NCBI RefSeq assembly: GCF_001039355.2
Contig: NW_019773981.1
Location: forward strand, 16,696-80,695
DNA length: 64,000 nucleotides
Source: Lingula anatina
Taxonomy: Eukaryota; Brachiopoda; Lingulata; Lingulida; Lingulidae
Reading direction: 5' to 3'
Of the stretch, positions 46,671-60,100 are shown in pieces. Both the position numbers and the translations under genes were made by a program. The notes beneath the pieces are model-generated. The model was not told the DNA's origin and ran no database searches. It saw only the letters and a program-made list of their open reading frames with translations. Position 1 is the first letter of the stretch. Each line of letters begins with the position of its first letter.

Positions 46671-49600
46671 AAACAAAATAAAATTATAAAAGAACAGGGG
46701 TCATTTAAGGGATATGTGCATGCCAAGTTATTCTAAAAGTTGAATTTGGTAAACACAGAATGGGGACACACCAAAACAAAGCAGGCATTTTACATGAGAC
46801 TGTTTGGAGAATTCAATTTAAGAATATGGATGTTTCAAAGAACAGTTAAAAAAAAAAGTGGGCTTGTTATTTACATTCACTCAAAAGTTTTATCCTGTTA
46901 TTTCAGTTTTAAATTAATGCAACAGAGATAAGATCTACCAATAATGTTTTTATCTATTTCTAGCAAAATGGCCAAAATTTGTTTTACAAGACAGAGATGC
47001 AGAAATTTAAAATGCCTTTAGGGAATTTCTCAGTCATTCTACAACATTCATAAAAGATTAAATTTCAGATAGCATGCTATTCATCATCTTTCAAGAATTA
47101 TTTATAAATAAAGAATACTGTTAGTAAATATTCCATTTCCACTGTAACGTAAATCAACACCCACCACAAATATTTTTTTATATACATTTTCCATTCATTT
47201 GAAAGGACTATTTTCAGCACAGATTGCAATTATATCATTTTTTTCACATAATAGAAAAAAAACATTGGTTTCAACAAAACTTGTCAATCTATACATGTAT
47301 ATCTATTAAGAGGGGATTCAGAACAAGTCGATCTGCCAACTAACAGATCCGTGGATCAAAAATGGCTGACCCATATTAATGCAGAGCCCACTAATCTGGT
47401 CTCCCGGCCTCCCCACACGCCATTAAACAAATTAAATCACAGCTCCAAGGTTTAATTGCTAGACACCTGCAGGGATGGGGTGCAGGGACACCATTAGCGG
47501 ATTAGCCAGCTGTGCTTTAATGTGGCCGGTCAGCCATATTTGATCCGCAGATCAATTAGTCCTCGGATCAACTCATTCAGAATGCCCTCTAAGCTGGAAC
47601 TTTGTTCATGGTGGTATATTATAAGTTGTGTAATAACTAAAAAGTGTCCCTACTGTCTTGTGGTGCATATCCTGGAGGCGGGGCAGAACCAACATCATAC
47701 TCTGTAACAAAGACGGAAGGGGATCATCAACGGAAAAGGGGGTGGAAGAAGGTTGGGAGAATGGGAGGAGAGAGAGAGAGAAAGAGAGAGAGATGTGAGA
47801 GAGAGGGAGAGGTGCAGAGAAAGGTGATTAAGACCACAATTATGAACATTCTCCCTTACAATCACAGATGCACACACACACACACGCACACACACAATTG
47901 TGGCCCTTGATAATAATAACAAAACTGAAATAAATAAGATGAATAAAAATCTAGTTGTACCAACAAAAGGAAAGGAAAGGGATAAAACATAAAATACCTA
48001 CTATAATATAATATAACAACCAAAATAAGACAAATGAAGTTTTTAGATAAATCAAATTTTATCAATTTGAATAAACATTTCTATCCATGTCTCATTTGAT
48101 ATTATTTCACTAGACATTTTTATTTACATCAGTGTGACTAAAACATTTATATCACAATTAACTAAGACTCTTCTTATTCAATGTTTGATCAATTAACTGA
48201 ATTCATGTCTGATTAATGAAAAAGCCAAACTAACACCGTTTAGTTTAAAGACACTAATAGCTTTCAGACAGAAATAAAGCCAACTATTTTCATAATTAAT
48301 ATCATTTTACCATTATTGCTAATCAAACAATTGATTGTATGATATTTTTTTTACTCATTCAATTTTTTCAAAAATTATTTTCTTGATCAGTGTAAGAAGA
48401 AAATGTTCTAGCCCTAAATCTATATATACTAGGTATTTTAGTTGCAGAAATCGTCCATTCTGGATTCCTAAACCAAGAAATACCAATTATCCAGACCATA
48501 TTTAAGAATATGCTTTGGGTTCATAGAAGGCAGTAAATTAAAATATAAAACATTTGAATTATAGGCTGTGATATTAATCTTAAGCCTACTTGATATGGCT
48601 TCTAAGTTGGATAGTTTCAGAAAACCTTGAAAGCCAAGATCAAAGCAAGAATAAAATGTTACTTTTCTAAGAATATGGCAAAGGAGAAAAACAGAGATCA
48701 AAGCAAGAGGAATGCATTCTCTGGCATTTGAATACCCAATATATTACGTGGGCCTCATACAAGTACTGTAATCATTGGTGAAAACTGAAGTGCATATACT
48801 TATTTGCTTTAAAGAGTAAAGCAAGCAGTATATCCATCCTCCCTCATTCAGATGCATGCAACAGATCATCATTATCACACATTAAATAATGCATCATGGG
48901 ATATCATTTAAAATAAAGGAAATCTCTTGAACAATTAAGTTATGGAAAGAGTGGAATTTATGGAGAACAAAACCATTCAAGGTTTACAATTTGCTGAAAG
49001 AATCATGATGGTGACAAATAAAGTAACTGTAATTCTGGGATTCCTCTTCTGGTTGGGAAATTGGAAAAGTTAAATAAATTTAACAAACTAGGTTTCCATT
49101 GGGCAGCAAAAAACCTTGACCAATAACAAAGCAAAGGTGGGAGCTATATCTAAGAAGATTGTCAATTTACCCTGGTCAGGACGCCTCTGTTCCATCTCTG
49201 CCTTCCTCTCCAATTCCCCATGATAAGCCACGTTACTGATGTTCTGGGATAACTTCTTCACGCGAAGGTTCTCTGGATCGTCTGCCACAGATATTTTGCT
49301 TCCCTTCTGCTTTTCGAAATCTTGATGGTACTTGATCTAGAAATGATTACACCATGACTTAATCCCATGACTCAATAGTTCAAATGAGGGAAATGTATCT
49401 AAGCTAAGTAGGATGTATCTCAGTTATATGGCTTTTTAGTTCAATTATCTCACATACTCTGACATTTTGCCTTTGTCAAATTCCTGCCCCCCCCCTCCCC
49501 CTTAACAGAGATTTAATAGAAAGGTCAGTGCCAACTGCAGCACAACTGACACAATTAAGCAAATATCGATTGAGCCAGTTTCAGAGAGGATATATAGTTT

Positions 49601-52600
49601 CACTAATGGCATACCAATTCTTTAAAATGCATTCCACTTATCTGAATTGCTGGAAAACTTTGGTTTTTGTATTGATCTGTGTTGTTATTACATTGGTTTA
49701 ACAATCAAATTTACAAGTCAGCACATGAGGCAGAAAATTCTAAAAAAAATCTGTCAAGAATTGGTATATATTTGGTGTGTGGGCATTGCCTTTTTGATTA
49801 AACATAAATGCCTGTTATTAAAACAGCAAATTTCACTACCTAAAAATGAATATAAATAAATAATTTTACAAAAATCTTTAAATGTTTTTACAGCTAAAAA
49901 ACATGACAAATTCCTTTAATGGACATCTTTTATTGCCCGCTTTTACTGCATCAGTTTAGTGCCTTCACTATATAAAACAAAATGAACTGAGTCAATTTGT
50001 ATCTAAAGCACACTGGAGTTAATGTATATTAGTAAATTGTTTTTCTGTCTAATCATTTTAGACATGAAAAGACACCTTTAGGTCCAAGCAATAGGACAGA
50101 ACTGGTTTAATATAGGAACAAGGCTAGTAATGGGACACCACATCACTAATTGTGCTGATGCCCTTCATGAAAGAATCTATGGTCAGAGGTGACTTCAACT
50201 TTGAGACCACAAGTTGTGGCCTACTTTTATCCAGAAAAAAATCAGCAACAGACTTGTTAAATTTTTTTTAAATATGGATAAAACATGTATGTTTTCTTAA
50301 CTCTTATAAAACAGATACAGATATCTCAATTTGAGAACATTATTTCAGTTTTAGTCTTGACCAAGGAAGAGTAAAAGCTAAGACCTTTTTTTGGAAATAA
50401 ATATTTTGCCCCGCCCCCCAAATGCCCTTGTCCTGGTTATTGTCTCCTAGTTCTCTGCTTGTTTCTCTTAGTATATATGTACTTACATTACTCTGTACTT
50501 GTGTGTTCTTTGCTATTCTTCTGTTTTCTGGTGTATCTGCTACCGCTGTGAATTTGGTGGTGGGATAATGGCTGAAGATGACCAGGCAAAAAAATACAAT
50601 TATTAATATGAAATATTTATTTATCTAACATTTGTTTAGTGTACCAGGAATATATGTTAAGTGCATAACAGAATCTCCTGGAAACCAGGAATTCCAGGTG
50701 CAGGAGAGAACTTCTAAGAACAAGTCAAAATGGCAAGAAAAGGTAGTCCTTAATGAATTCTAAAGGAAAAGCACTTGGCAGAGAGAACTACATCAGGAGC
50801 AGGTAGTTTAGCAGGTGCTTGATCTGCAGCCTGTGAATCCCCTGGATCTGTGGCTTGGTCAGACTAAACTGCCTTGAAATTAAAGGGATAATAACTCTTT
50901 GTATGAGATCTATATTTCACAATAAAAACCTTGTGAATAACTCGTAGAAATATAATATATTCTGTTTTACCACAAAAACAGCAGTTATAGCTTTTATTCT
51001 GATATCTGAACTTGTCTTTAGACCACGTGACCTCCATTGATGTCTATACTCTGTTAAAATCTCTTAAGAGATTTTAACAAAAAACCAAACTTTTTAGAAA
51101 AAAACCAGGGACTAACTTTGAATGTAAAAATGGATTCATTAACCATTGGTAAGTATGGGAAAATTGTTGTTTACTCCAGGAAAATTCATTTTTTGGCCGA
51201 AACGAAGAGTTATTATTGCTTTAAGGAATCATTCTCAAAAATTTACAATGCTGATTATTACCCAAAACTCAAATAATGTGGGCCTATTGTTCATAGGTTT
51301 GTTATAAATAGCAATAGACTAAAGTTATGCCTTTCACAGTTTCATGCAATGTGAAGGAGTGACAGGGAGCAAAGAAAAACAGCTATCTTGACCTAGCATT
51401 TTGTTATTATAGAGGATGGGTAAGACATTAAACAGGTTCTGTCAACTTGTATTTTACACGTACCACATTCGTTAAAAAATGTATACATTAGAAAGGCTCA
51501 TAATTTCAATTGCTCAACATTCTTAAATTCTGCATCCATGATATCCTCTTTCAAGTAATGATTATAATTGGTTCAAGGTCAGCAAGAAAAAGCAAAATCC
51601 ACCATTTTAGCGCACAGGGGTACACATTCTTGTTGTTTTACTAAGCAATCATTCACGGAGCAGGTTATGCTGCAAAGTTGTATTTCTAGTCAAGCTGGAT
51701 CAGCCTTATTCTATTTTTATTCTGTGCGGGTAACCTCAACAGGCTACCTGATTGTAATAAGCTAAACATAGGAAGTCAATCTAAGGACAAATGGCTAGAA
51801 TCTCTATTGCAATGGGCAATAAAAGGATTAGATATACTTGCTAGGGTGAGGTAATCGTAAACTGACAGTCAGCTAATGCAATGCTAGGCTAGGTCTACCC
51901 AATTAGGAAGGAAACACGACTAATCTCAGTTTGGGCAAAGGCTGGTTATAGCCAGGTTTTGCCTTTATAACCTCCATAATGTCTGTATCTTAACCAAGAT
52001 GGATGTACACAAAATCCCAGGGCAAAATACGCTGTCAGCTTTTTAACATAACAATGTGGTAATAATGATGATCATGAGTATCTTAAAATGACTCTTAACC
52101 ACTGGCTGTAAATGCCAAGTGGCAGGTCACTTAATATCACTGGTAAAATATGTGCTTGAAGGCTTCACAGGCGGAATGCAGGCTGGATTCCTTTTGTGTT
52201 AACCTTGGAAAATAAATATTTAAGGACATGGGTAAAGACTGAAGCAAAATTGGATGAAACCTGCCATATTTTTTACTAAAATATTGACTGAGTGAACAGG
52301 TTTATAAGATTTAGTAGCATATTTTCAAATAAATTAAATAATACTAATAATATTGATAATATCTTAATTCTTTTCTAAAATAAGTTTTAGCAAATAAGTA
52401 GAAACAACACTCACGTATTGCAATATGGCCTCTTGTCATAGCCTTTGTAGTTCTTCATATTCAATGTCATATTGCAAACCTCGCACTTAAAACACATCTT
52501 ATGCCAGACCTAGAAATAAATAATAATATTTGAAATTACTTATATTTGTCAATTATATATGATTTTCTTATTTTTTCTCCGACAAAACTAACATACAAAC

Positions 52601-55600
52601 TGCAATACAGAGTCTACAATCAGGCAAAAAAGTGAATATTTGGAAAAATATTCCAAATAATTTGTTGATATGCTAAGTATTAATTTCATTATCAAATCTC
52701 AAGTATATTAATATATGAATGCAAGTTAACTTTCAAAAATTATATTCATTAATATTACTTGCTGTCACTTTTCAGTGTCACTGTCAGTGAGAAAAAAAAC
52801 CAAAAGAGCATATCATCCATGAGATTTTTTTTCTCTTAGGATCTTATCCGAACATCATTGATTAATTAAATCAGAGAAGTGATGAGGACCCATGTTTTGA
52901 TACCCCTTCCTCCCCTCTATCAGTTATATAAAATGATCACAACTAATCAGCTGTAAGACAAATATTACAAGTTAGGGAAAACAAGCATGTGTTTTGTGTT
53001 TTTACAAATTACTGTTACCCAAATTGTAACAAGAGGATATTGCATTAGGTGCTAGGTAAACAGAGAAAATGGATCAAATATCATATATTAAAGAATGTAT
53101 AAGACATAAACAGCATTATACAGCATGTTGAGACACACTTTATGATTAGTTTGAACCAAATGGTTCAAAACAGGGAAAAGTCATAAGTCTCATTTACACA
53201 CTGTGGATTGGGGCACACAGTTCAAACCATGAGGTAAAGAGTGGATCTCCAAAATTCAACGTCTGACCCTGAAAATTATAAAAGTTCATCTCTCAAAATA
53301 GACAACCAAATTCCATCTAGGTTGAACTTGAAATTAAAAAAAAAAAAATCAAAGTTGGGGTGTCTGTAAACCTTTAAACTCCCGTGCCAGAGAACTACTG
53401 TACTAGTATACTCATTTATGGATCCAAAATGTCACATTGGTAATGATGAACATGGATTCCAGTGAGGAGCACAGACTATGTGAGAAGAACTGAAAATACT
53501 CAGTTTCAGGGCCCAATGCCTGTGTATTAGAAGTAACAAATGGATATAAAATGCAAGGTAATTGACCTTACCTGAGATGAGTACCTTGAAATACCTGGCA
53601 AAAGCACCTGGAGTACCCTGTGGACCACACTCATTGCCAGATTAACTCTGACCAAACAAAGTAAATAGACATGAACAGAGCATGATGTGATTTCAGCAAA
53701 ACTTTTGGGTATTCTTGATACTTGCCATAAGAAAGAAACCCCCTTTCTTTTTTAATCATAGCAATAACTTACGACTTAGGAGATGCAAAAAATCCAGAAA
53801 AGTGAATGACAACACCAATGGCAACTCAACTGTGAAAATAGATGCGGTTGATGGCTTTGTGTACAGATACTTTGCGTTGACCATAAAAAATTCACTGTGG
53901 ATTGAAACTGATTCTGAGTTGTACATGTATCTAACTTGGAAACACTGTGACTGTGGTATTCAGGGCTTTAGAGTAGGTTCTATTTCTGTAGCCCATTAAG
54001 GTACTGTGTTACCTGGAAAAACACACTGCATACATGATACCACGGTAATGTTTCTACAGGGAAAAGATACCCAGAATCTCCAAGAGGCATCTAAAACCTG
54101 TTACAAGGCAATCTCTATTTTAGCCTGCAGTAAGTTGGACATCCGCTGTGCCTTTACAGAATTACAACAAATTCGCTGTGATCTTGGGACCTCACAAGTT
54201 TCAGCTACAGATTTAATAGGGTATAAATAATGTTGTATTTGCAAAACAATATGCTGACTTAAGTCATAGTCAGAAAGAACTAAAACTCAATTACTGTACT
54301 AGTAAACAATTTGAAATTCATTCAAGAAAAGCGTACTACTAAAAGAGTTTAAAGGACCCCGCCCCCTTCTGAAGTTCCCCTTGTATTTGCACATTTCATA
54401 TATATCCTACTAGTCTCAACATTCTAAATGTTTAAACTCCTTGAAACTGCAAAAGGACAAAACCTCCCAAAAGAAGAAAAATCCCCATGTATGGACACAC
54501 TCCCAGGCTCAGGCTGCTCACCACCGTGTGTTCAGTATTTTTACTGACAATAAGTGAATTTAAAGGGGCTGAAATGGGTACTAATGGAAAGGTTAAACAG
54601 AGCTAAGGTGAGCTGTTAAATGAACTACCAACACCTTGTGTGCATCTGCCTCACGCCACCTTTAAAATTTCCAAAAACATTACCTCATTTCATTTTTTCC
54701 TAAAAAATTGTTATGTGTGTAACTGTTTGTTTTGATACAATGCCTCTCTGATATTCTTCAGTAAACACCTATAAAATTTTTTCACTGTAGACCATTGTGT
54801 TAGCTCAATTTAATCTATTTTGGGTATTATAACTCTGCCTCCACCCTTTTCAGCCCATGATGCCCTCCTTTCTAAATCGGCCTTTTACTATAGGTGTGCA
54901 TTCCTGCACATTAGTTTTCCAAAATGTTTCATCTGCCTCCCATAAAATTTCACGTAAAAGAATGTTTTCATAGTGTGGAATCTGTAAACTGCCCAAATAA
55001 ATTGCCCAACAGATAAGAACTAGCCAGGAAGGTTGAGAACAATCTCTACCAGTTATGGCACATTTTACTATTGGGAAAGACCAATGCAACATTTACATTT
55101 TAAAACAAACTGGCATGTCTTATGGTGAAATCCTGGTGTGGTCCAACTGGTATTTAGTAAGTTCAGAAAAAGCGGATATCCTACATGTCTCCAGGTGGGC
55201 TGACTTTTTTTTCAGGAATATATCTCACGCAGAGGATAGCACATGCTTTCGTAATCCTTAAAAAAGATAAAATGGTAGGCAGGTGTACTGATATAAAACT
55301 TGTGTAAACCAGGAGCATGTCCATTTTTTCTTAGTGTAAACTCCCTTCAATATTGTCCTCTATGGAATTTCTTGCCCTTGCTAGAGGATAAGGATCTCTT
55401 AACACACTATAAAGCACTTTGCAATTCTCAATCATAACTAAATACAAAGAAATCTGTCACTCTACTGCTGTTAGACATTTTCATTGCTCAACGATGATTT
55501 GATAACATTTATGGACATGTTCACAATTCTAGCAAGCTGCTAGTAACATAATAACAAGAGCTCTTTGCTCATTCTGCTTCCGGACATTCAAATTGCTCTA

Positions 55601-56998
55601 AGACGATTACTTTCCACACTGGGAACCACATTAACTTGCAGAGAGCACACCCTATCACTAGACAGTCAAAACATTTATCTTACTTAGATACAAAATTTTC
55701 TGCTCTAAAGACATTTCCAAATGGTCAGTTCACTATGAAAAAGTCTGAACTTTCATGCGTGCTAGGTCCATCAGTTTTACTGACCCATGCTGACCTACCT
55801 AACAACTTTCATATCAGGAGAATCAATTTTTCTAAAGACCAGTCTTATTGAAGGAGGGATGTGCTTCCACAAATAATTTGCAGATATCCAATGAGATCAA
55901 GAAAATTAATTTCAGTCCAACACCTTGACTTTCATTGATACTCTAAATTAGGTTTTTTTTCAAGGTTACTGGTTTGGTCAGACTGGCCGAAATTTTATTG
56001 AAGATGAATTTTTCTTGTGCAGACTGCTTAAAGGATATACCCGAAAGGATATGCCCCCTTATGAGATTTCACTAGATTCTAAATAGATTTAGATCCCACA
56101 TGAAGATAGAACCATCAATAGAACGTTTTATTCACATCACAGACTTACAATCAAGCACCTGCTCCCCAAAGGTTCAACTGAATTCATTTTGCCAAAACCC
56201 TTCTAACCACAGCCCTAGGTCATAATGGATCAAATGAGTTCAAAAATGTTCAACTTGAAAATATCACCGAGGTCAGTTGACTTCTGGCTTTGGTCAGACT
56301 CCTCTTGGTATGAGAATGGACGATAACAGCTATGAGTTCACTCTAAGGTAAACTTTCTTCCAGCCAAATATGTGTCTTTGGGACCTGTTTCACAACCTGA
56401 TTCAGTTTTAGCAAAGGTTGCTACGAATCTTAGCAAACTAAGTTGCATTTCACAAAGAATTAATGATAAACTGGACAAAAAATAATTTCATATTCCCACT
56501 TATCGCCAGCGTAATTAGAACATAATTAGAATAAGGCTCGAATTCTGACTATGCCAATGTGATCCCAGCAGCAATTTCATCTGAAGAGGACTCAGGCTGA
56601 TTTGTAGAGACACTTACAACTTCATTCTCGTTATCCCTACACCATTCAGGGGTCAATTCCACCCACCTTCCTGGTGTTATTTTTCACCAAAAAGGATCAT
56701 AAAACCCAAACCTATATTACCCAACACAGTTGCTGATCACTGAAGCTTGCCATCAATTTAAAGAAGACACCTCACAATGATGTGCTCTGACAATAACAAC
56801 CCGCCCCCGTTGATATGTAAACACTGTGCTTACTGGTGCCCCTCAAATCATTCAATTACCTTGAGAAAAAAATCAGACATTTCAGTTTCACGCAGGAGTG
56901 AGAAGGGTTGAAGAGAAAACTCAGCCAATTCAAATTCATACAAGAGGAAGAGGTTAAAGAGAAATGCAAACTTCAATTTTCAGAGGGAATGGTGTGTG

Positions 56999-57055
<57 letters not shown>

Positions 57056-57146
57056 GGAATGACCCTTGACTCACTTTGTCTAAACATTTCAACTCCTCAG
57101 TGGGATACACTGTCTTCCCACACTTTCCACAGTTCTTGATTGGCAT
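34753..57146 (-). CDS. LASP1: LIM and SH3 domain protein (LASP), 11 coding exons, complete
   Basis: Actin-binding scaffold of focal contacts, lamellipodia and muscle. Exons in transcript order: 57075-57146, 52415-52509, 50487-50571, 49171-49336, 47654-47701, 44962-45102, 43169-43276, 42184-42288, 41686-41892, 35381-35487, 34753-34926. They join in frame to 435 residues; vertebrate LASP1 is about 260, and the excess is a longer linker. LIM domain: Cys6, Cys9, His27, Cys30, Cys33, Cys36, Cys54, His57. Two nebulin-like repeats follow ([20 protein letters not shown] and [19 protein letters not shown], about 65-130). Then comes a Pro/Gln-rich linker with two ADYDP motifs and an acidic block. The SH3 domain occupies the last 57 residues ([23 protein letters not shown]). 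The start MPIKNC is the standard family start. Five linker exons are phase 1-1, so many in-frame isoforms are possible. Confidence 0.96.
38229..38421. mobile_element. Fold-back MITE with GAGCGCATTC ends
   Basis: The left arm (AGAGCGCATTCAAAACAG..GACTAACAGAT..GGATCAAATATGG) is mirrored by the right arm ending CTGTTTTGAATGCTCTC. Arms are about 55 bp and the interior is unrelated. One N falls at the left edge (38232). It lies in the long LASP intron between 35488 and 41685. Its arms resemble those of the element at 47309-47590. Confidence 0.75.
38799..39016. mobile_element. MITE-like element (same family as 12289-12483)
   Basis: The left end TTAAGAGTCCATTCCCATAG and the right end CTGTGGGAATGGGGTCTAA are inverted copies. 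The body shares TTCACGCTAAATTGCAGTCA and CCCCCTTACAGCTT with 12289-12483. It sits about 380 bases from the 38229-38421 element. Confidence 0.75.
39609..39661. repeat. (CT)n(AT)n microsatellite
   Basis: About 15 CT units followed by about 12 AT units, in a LASP intron. A poly-T/poly-G junction follows at about 39871-39901. Confidence 0.95.
40308..40530. repeat. Imperfect minisatellite, period about 31-33 bp
   Basis: About seven units around CAGTGATCCTCCCC and CTCTGTCAATCAATG, with indels and substitutions; the last units are degenerate. It lies in the LASP intron downstream of the acidic exon. A 86-codon open frame across it is a by-product. Confidence 0.8.
40972..41031. repeat. AT-only inverted repeat cluster
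   Basis: Repeated AATTATAATTATT and CAATTATAATTG blocks form several overlapping palindromes in about 60 bases. This is low-complexity intronic sequence. Confidence 0.6.
44811..44895. repeat. Interrupted (GT)n repeat
   Basis: GT tracts broken by GCATGC units, about 70 bases downstream (on the minus strand) of the LASP exon ending at 44962. Confidence 0.9.
46612..46668. repeat. (AAT)n microsatellite
   Basis: About 19 uninterrupted AAT units in a LASP intron. Confidence 0.95.
47309..47590. mobile_element. Fold-back MITE with AGAGGGCATTC ends
   Basis: The left end AGAGGGGATTCAGAAC is mirrored by the right end GAATGCCCTCT. The arms also share ACTAACAGATCCGTGGATC and ATGGCTGACC. It is about 280 bp long and ends about 60 bases from the LASP exon at 47654-47701. 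Its arms are related to 38229-38421. Confidence 0.75.
47762..47896. repeat. GA-rich tract and (CA)n repeat
   Basis: Interrupted GA repeats at about 47762-47820 and a CA repeat at 47869-47896, just upstream (in transcript sense) of LASP exon 47654-47701. Confidence 0.85.
50884..51220. mobile_element. piggyBac-type MITE flanked by TTAA, inverted second copy
   Basis: A 337-bp element between TTAA at 50880-50883 and TTAA at 51221-51224. It is the reverse complement of the 15567-15905 element along its whole length, sharing AATCTCTTAAGAGATT and the region around GACCACGTGACCTCCATTGA. The right end has drifted (ATTATTGCT for ATTATCCCT). It lies in the LASP intron between 50572 and 52414. Confidence 0.85.
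51225..57074. other. LASP introns 1 and 2, apart from exon 52415-52509
   Basis: Apart from the LIM exon, no other exon or RNA gene is supported here. Open frames at 53715-54230 and 55055-55261 lack family motifs. Confidence 0.4.
56993..57057. repeat. (GT)n(GA)n microsatellite
   Basis: GT repeats passing into GA repeats, ending 18 bases downstream (minus strand) of the first LASP coding exon, close to its donor. Confidence 0.9.
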
Positions 57147-57183
57147 CTTGTTGTTACGAGACCCCTAGATACTAGAAGGACAC
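57147..57183 (-). other. LASP 5' untranslated part of the first coding exon
   Basis: On the minus strand TCTCTTTCCAG ends at 57184, a strong acceptor 37 bases before the ATG. This shows that at least one untranslated exon lies further upstream. Confidence 0.7.
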
Positions 57184-60100
57184 CTGGAAAGAGATAAAAA
57201 ATAGAAAACAGTATTATGATAAACATTTAATTAGTAGTAAATTTAAACCTGACTGGTTCATGCAACCAACTATAAATTCCAAATATGACTCGCATGACCT
57301 GGAATTGATCGAAAAAGAGGGGGAATCTCCTGCACTAGGATACTTGGTTTTATAAGACGTAAATAGATAGATCGGAATACGATGAGATAAATTGTTTCTG
57401 TACATTACATTGAATTCTAATTCAAAATTTTATTAACAACTTATGAAGTGTGAATGTTTTCAACACAGCATACTTCAGCCTTTTAATGGACAACAATTGC
57501 CTTTCTTTTTATTTGATGAAGAACAAATTACCTTCTCCCCCATCTGTTGCATTTCTGCTTTGCCATCAACAGTATCTTAAAATGTTTCTGACATATTATA
57601 AACATAGTGAGTTCTCTATCTCTTTTTATCTGACCACCTTTTAGACTTCATAAACTGTGGTTATAAATCCACTCTCACTGTGACAATGACAGGGGACAGG
57701 GGTCACTGAGGGCATTTTACTACTATTATTATCTTCAGAAGCACTATGTACTATGAATAATGCACTGTCAGAACTGTAAAACCATAAAACATTTACCACT
57801 AAAACTTGCATAAAATTTACCCCCAGGCCCACCCCCAACCTCTCTCTCTCTCTCTCAAATTTCTTTTTGATGGGAGGAAGGTAGAGTTGGGTATGGGTTA
57901 AACCCCACTTATTTTGTACACTTGGCAGTGAAGAGGTATACGCTTTGCATCTCTTTTCTAGGAATGGTTAGGTGTGAATTCAATGTTCTGAAAAAAGCCA
58001 AAATCTTAGTCAATTTTGCCAAATTTAAATTTAAATTTACCCTAGAGAAAAAGGGCTCTAACAGTCAACTACATAGCCAAGATTAGCACTAACTGGGACA
58101 GGCAAAGAGCTAATTACCAGCAAATCACTCATACCACAGTCAATGCAGCTTGTCAGGCAACTCCGCTACACTCAACTATGTCAAATATGACATTTAATCG
58201 GGATGACCAACATGCTGATATCTGTGATATTTACTTCTACTGGGCCTTAAAGAGCAGCTGGTGACAACAACTGGGCGTTTTGAACACATGTTGGACAGCC
58301 TTAAATTGATGTGCTGACACGGATTTTGAAGTGGACATCAAAGTTGACAAATTAATCTAATTATTGCCTCTGCCAAGGAATTTTTTCGCCTTCTTTGGTT
58401 TGGTAGTTGACGGTCTAATACTATAAGTAATGGGCAGATATTGATAAAATTTTTAGGGCAGGTCAGAAATGGGCTAACTGAAAATGAATTAGGTTTAGAT
58501 CAATTACACATTTAACTTTATTAGTAATAAAAATGAGAAATAAACTGCACTGGCTGAGGATTGCTCTCTCTCTCTCTCTCTGAGAACTTTTCTGGTTTAG
58601 ATTTGAAATTGAACGAGATAGGTTGAGGTTTGGGGGGGGGGGGGGCGGTGTCTCAAAGTGGAATATCACAGTCAACAAGTACATCCAATTTGTAAAAGCT
58701 GCTGTGCTGAAAATAGCAGGGACTATTTAAATGACAAAGCAGCTTGGCAATTGAACTAATGAACTAACTCAGGGAAGTTTTATTGTGAATATTCATATCA
58801 TTCAGAAAACAGTATACAGATTCCTGGGGTATGAAAACAGGACTCCATTCGATGCAATTAAACTGACCTCAATCAATAATATCAGCAGACAAGTTATCAA
58901 AAAAATTTACCACAGGTGACGTTTCCAACAGTAGGAGCTTTATCATGCTCATCTTTTGAGACACAAAGTGTTAAGTTAAGCCGTTCTAAATTGACTGGAA
59001 ACAAGGCTTAACTTGTCAACAGAGCAGCTAATAATAACTCATTCTCTTCTAGTCCATTGGTGTGCGGTGTGTCGGTTTGTCTAGAGCATTAACACTGTAT
59101 TATTTATTTTGGCAGGTAAACAGGGGCTACACCCATGATCCAGGATGAAAGAACACCACGCTTTGCATACCTGTTGAATCATCTATACCTCCAATTGTCC
59201 CGATGTTTATATGTAATAAGGTGGCAAGGCAATACACACAAATATTACTCAATGACTGTTATGCACTTATAAAATATCTACTCTACATAAATGATAGTCA
59301 TATGATACTGATATGATACTTGAGCTGCCTCATAATATTAGTTAATTTGAAGAATATAAGTACTAGTATGTTCAAAATGTTCTGTGACAGATCAAATTCC
59401 AACTAGCGTGTGACTTGTAGTATGCAGGACATACTTTTTTCCATTGGCTTAGAGGCTTGACATTAGCATTGAAAATATTTACAAAATGTTTTAAAGATAA
59501 TCTGCGTATGCTAATCAAGATAATGAAACTTAAACCCTTTTTTCTCTCTGCTCACCACTGATTTGGTAATATATTTGAGTAACTTAAGAGTCATTTTAAA
59601 ATATAAAGGAATTAGTAGTCTGGTTTATGATGAATATATCACTTAAAATATTCTTCAGACCTGTCATACATATCACATATATTATTCATCATGACTTAAC
59701 ATAAATTAGATTTCAAAATTCCTCAGGACCTGCATATAAGAATATAACACCCACTTACATATACTTGAATGCATAAGTTCAAAGCAAGTAATTAATCATT
59801 TTCTAAAAATATCATATATCTTTATGGGGTCTTAGAAGTGGATAAAACACAAACTGGCTGCAAAACATCATGTTTTTCAACTGATGGGCTGTTTGTGTAC
59901 TGTGTATATTCCCAGGATAAGCACTTGGGGTTCCCTAGAAATGTCAAGGTTAATGCCACTTATTTCTAGAGGAATGACAGGTACAAGCTGAAAAGTCTGA
60001 AGAGCTTATATAAATAATAAATAGAAGAGGAAGGCATTCGTATCATCATTTGCCCAGCTACAAAATGCCACATCCAAAGTACAGGGAAACTTTTTTCCCC

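Noticed and set aside
46541-46726. Minus-strand ORF with a run of Tyr
   Set aside because: It is the translation of the (AAT)n microsatellite.
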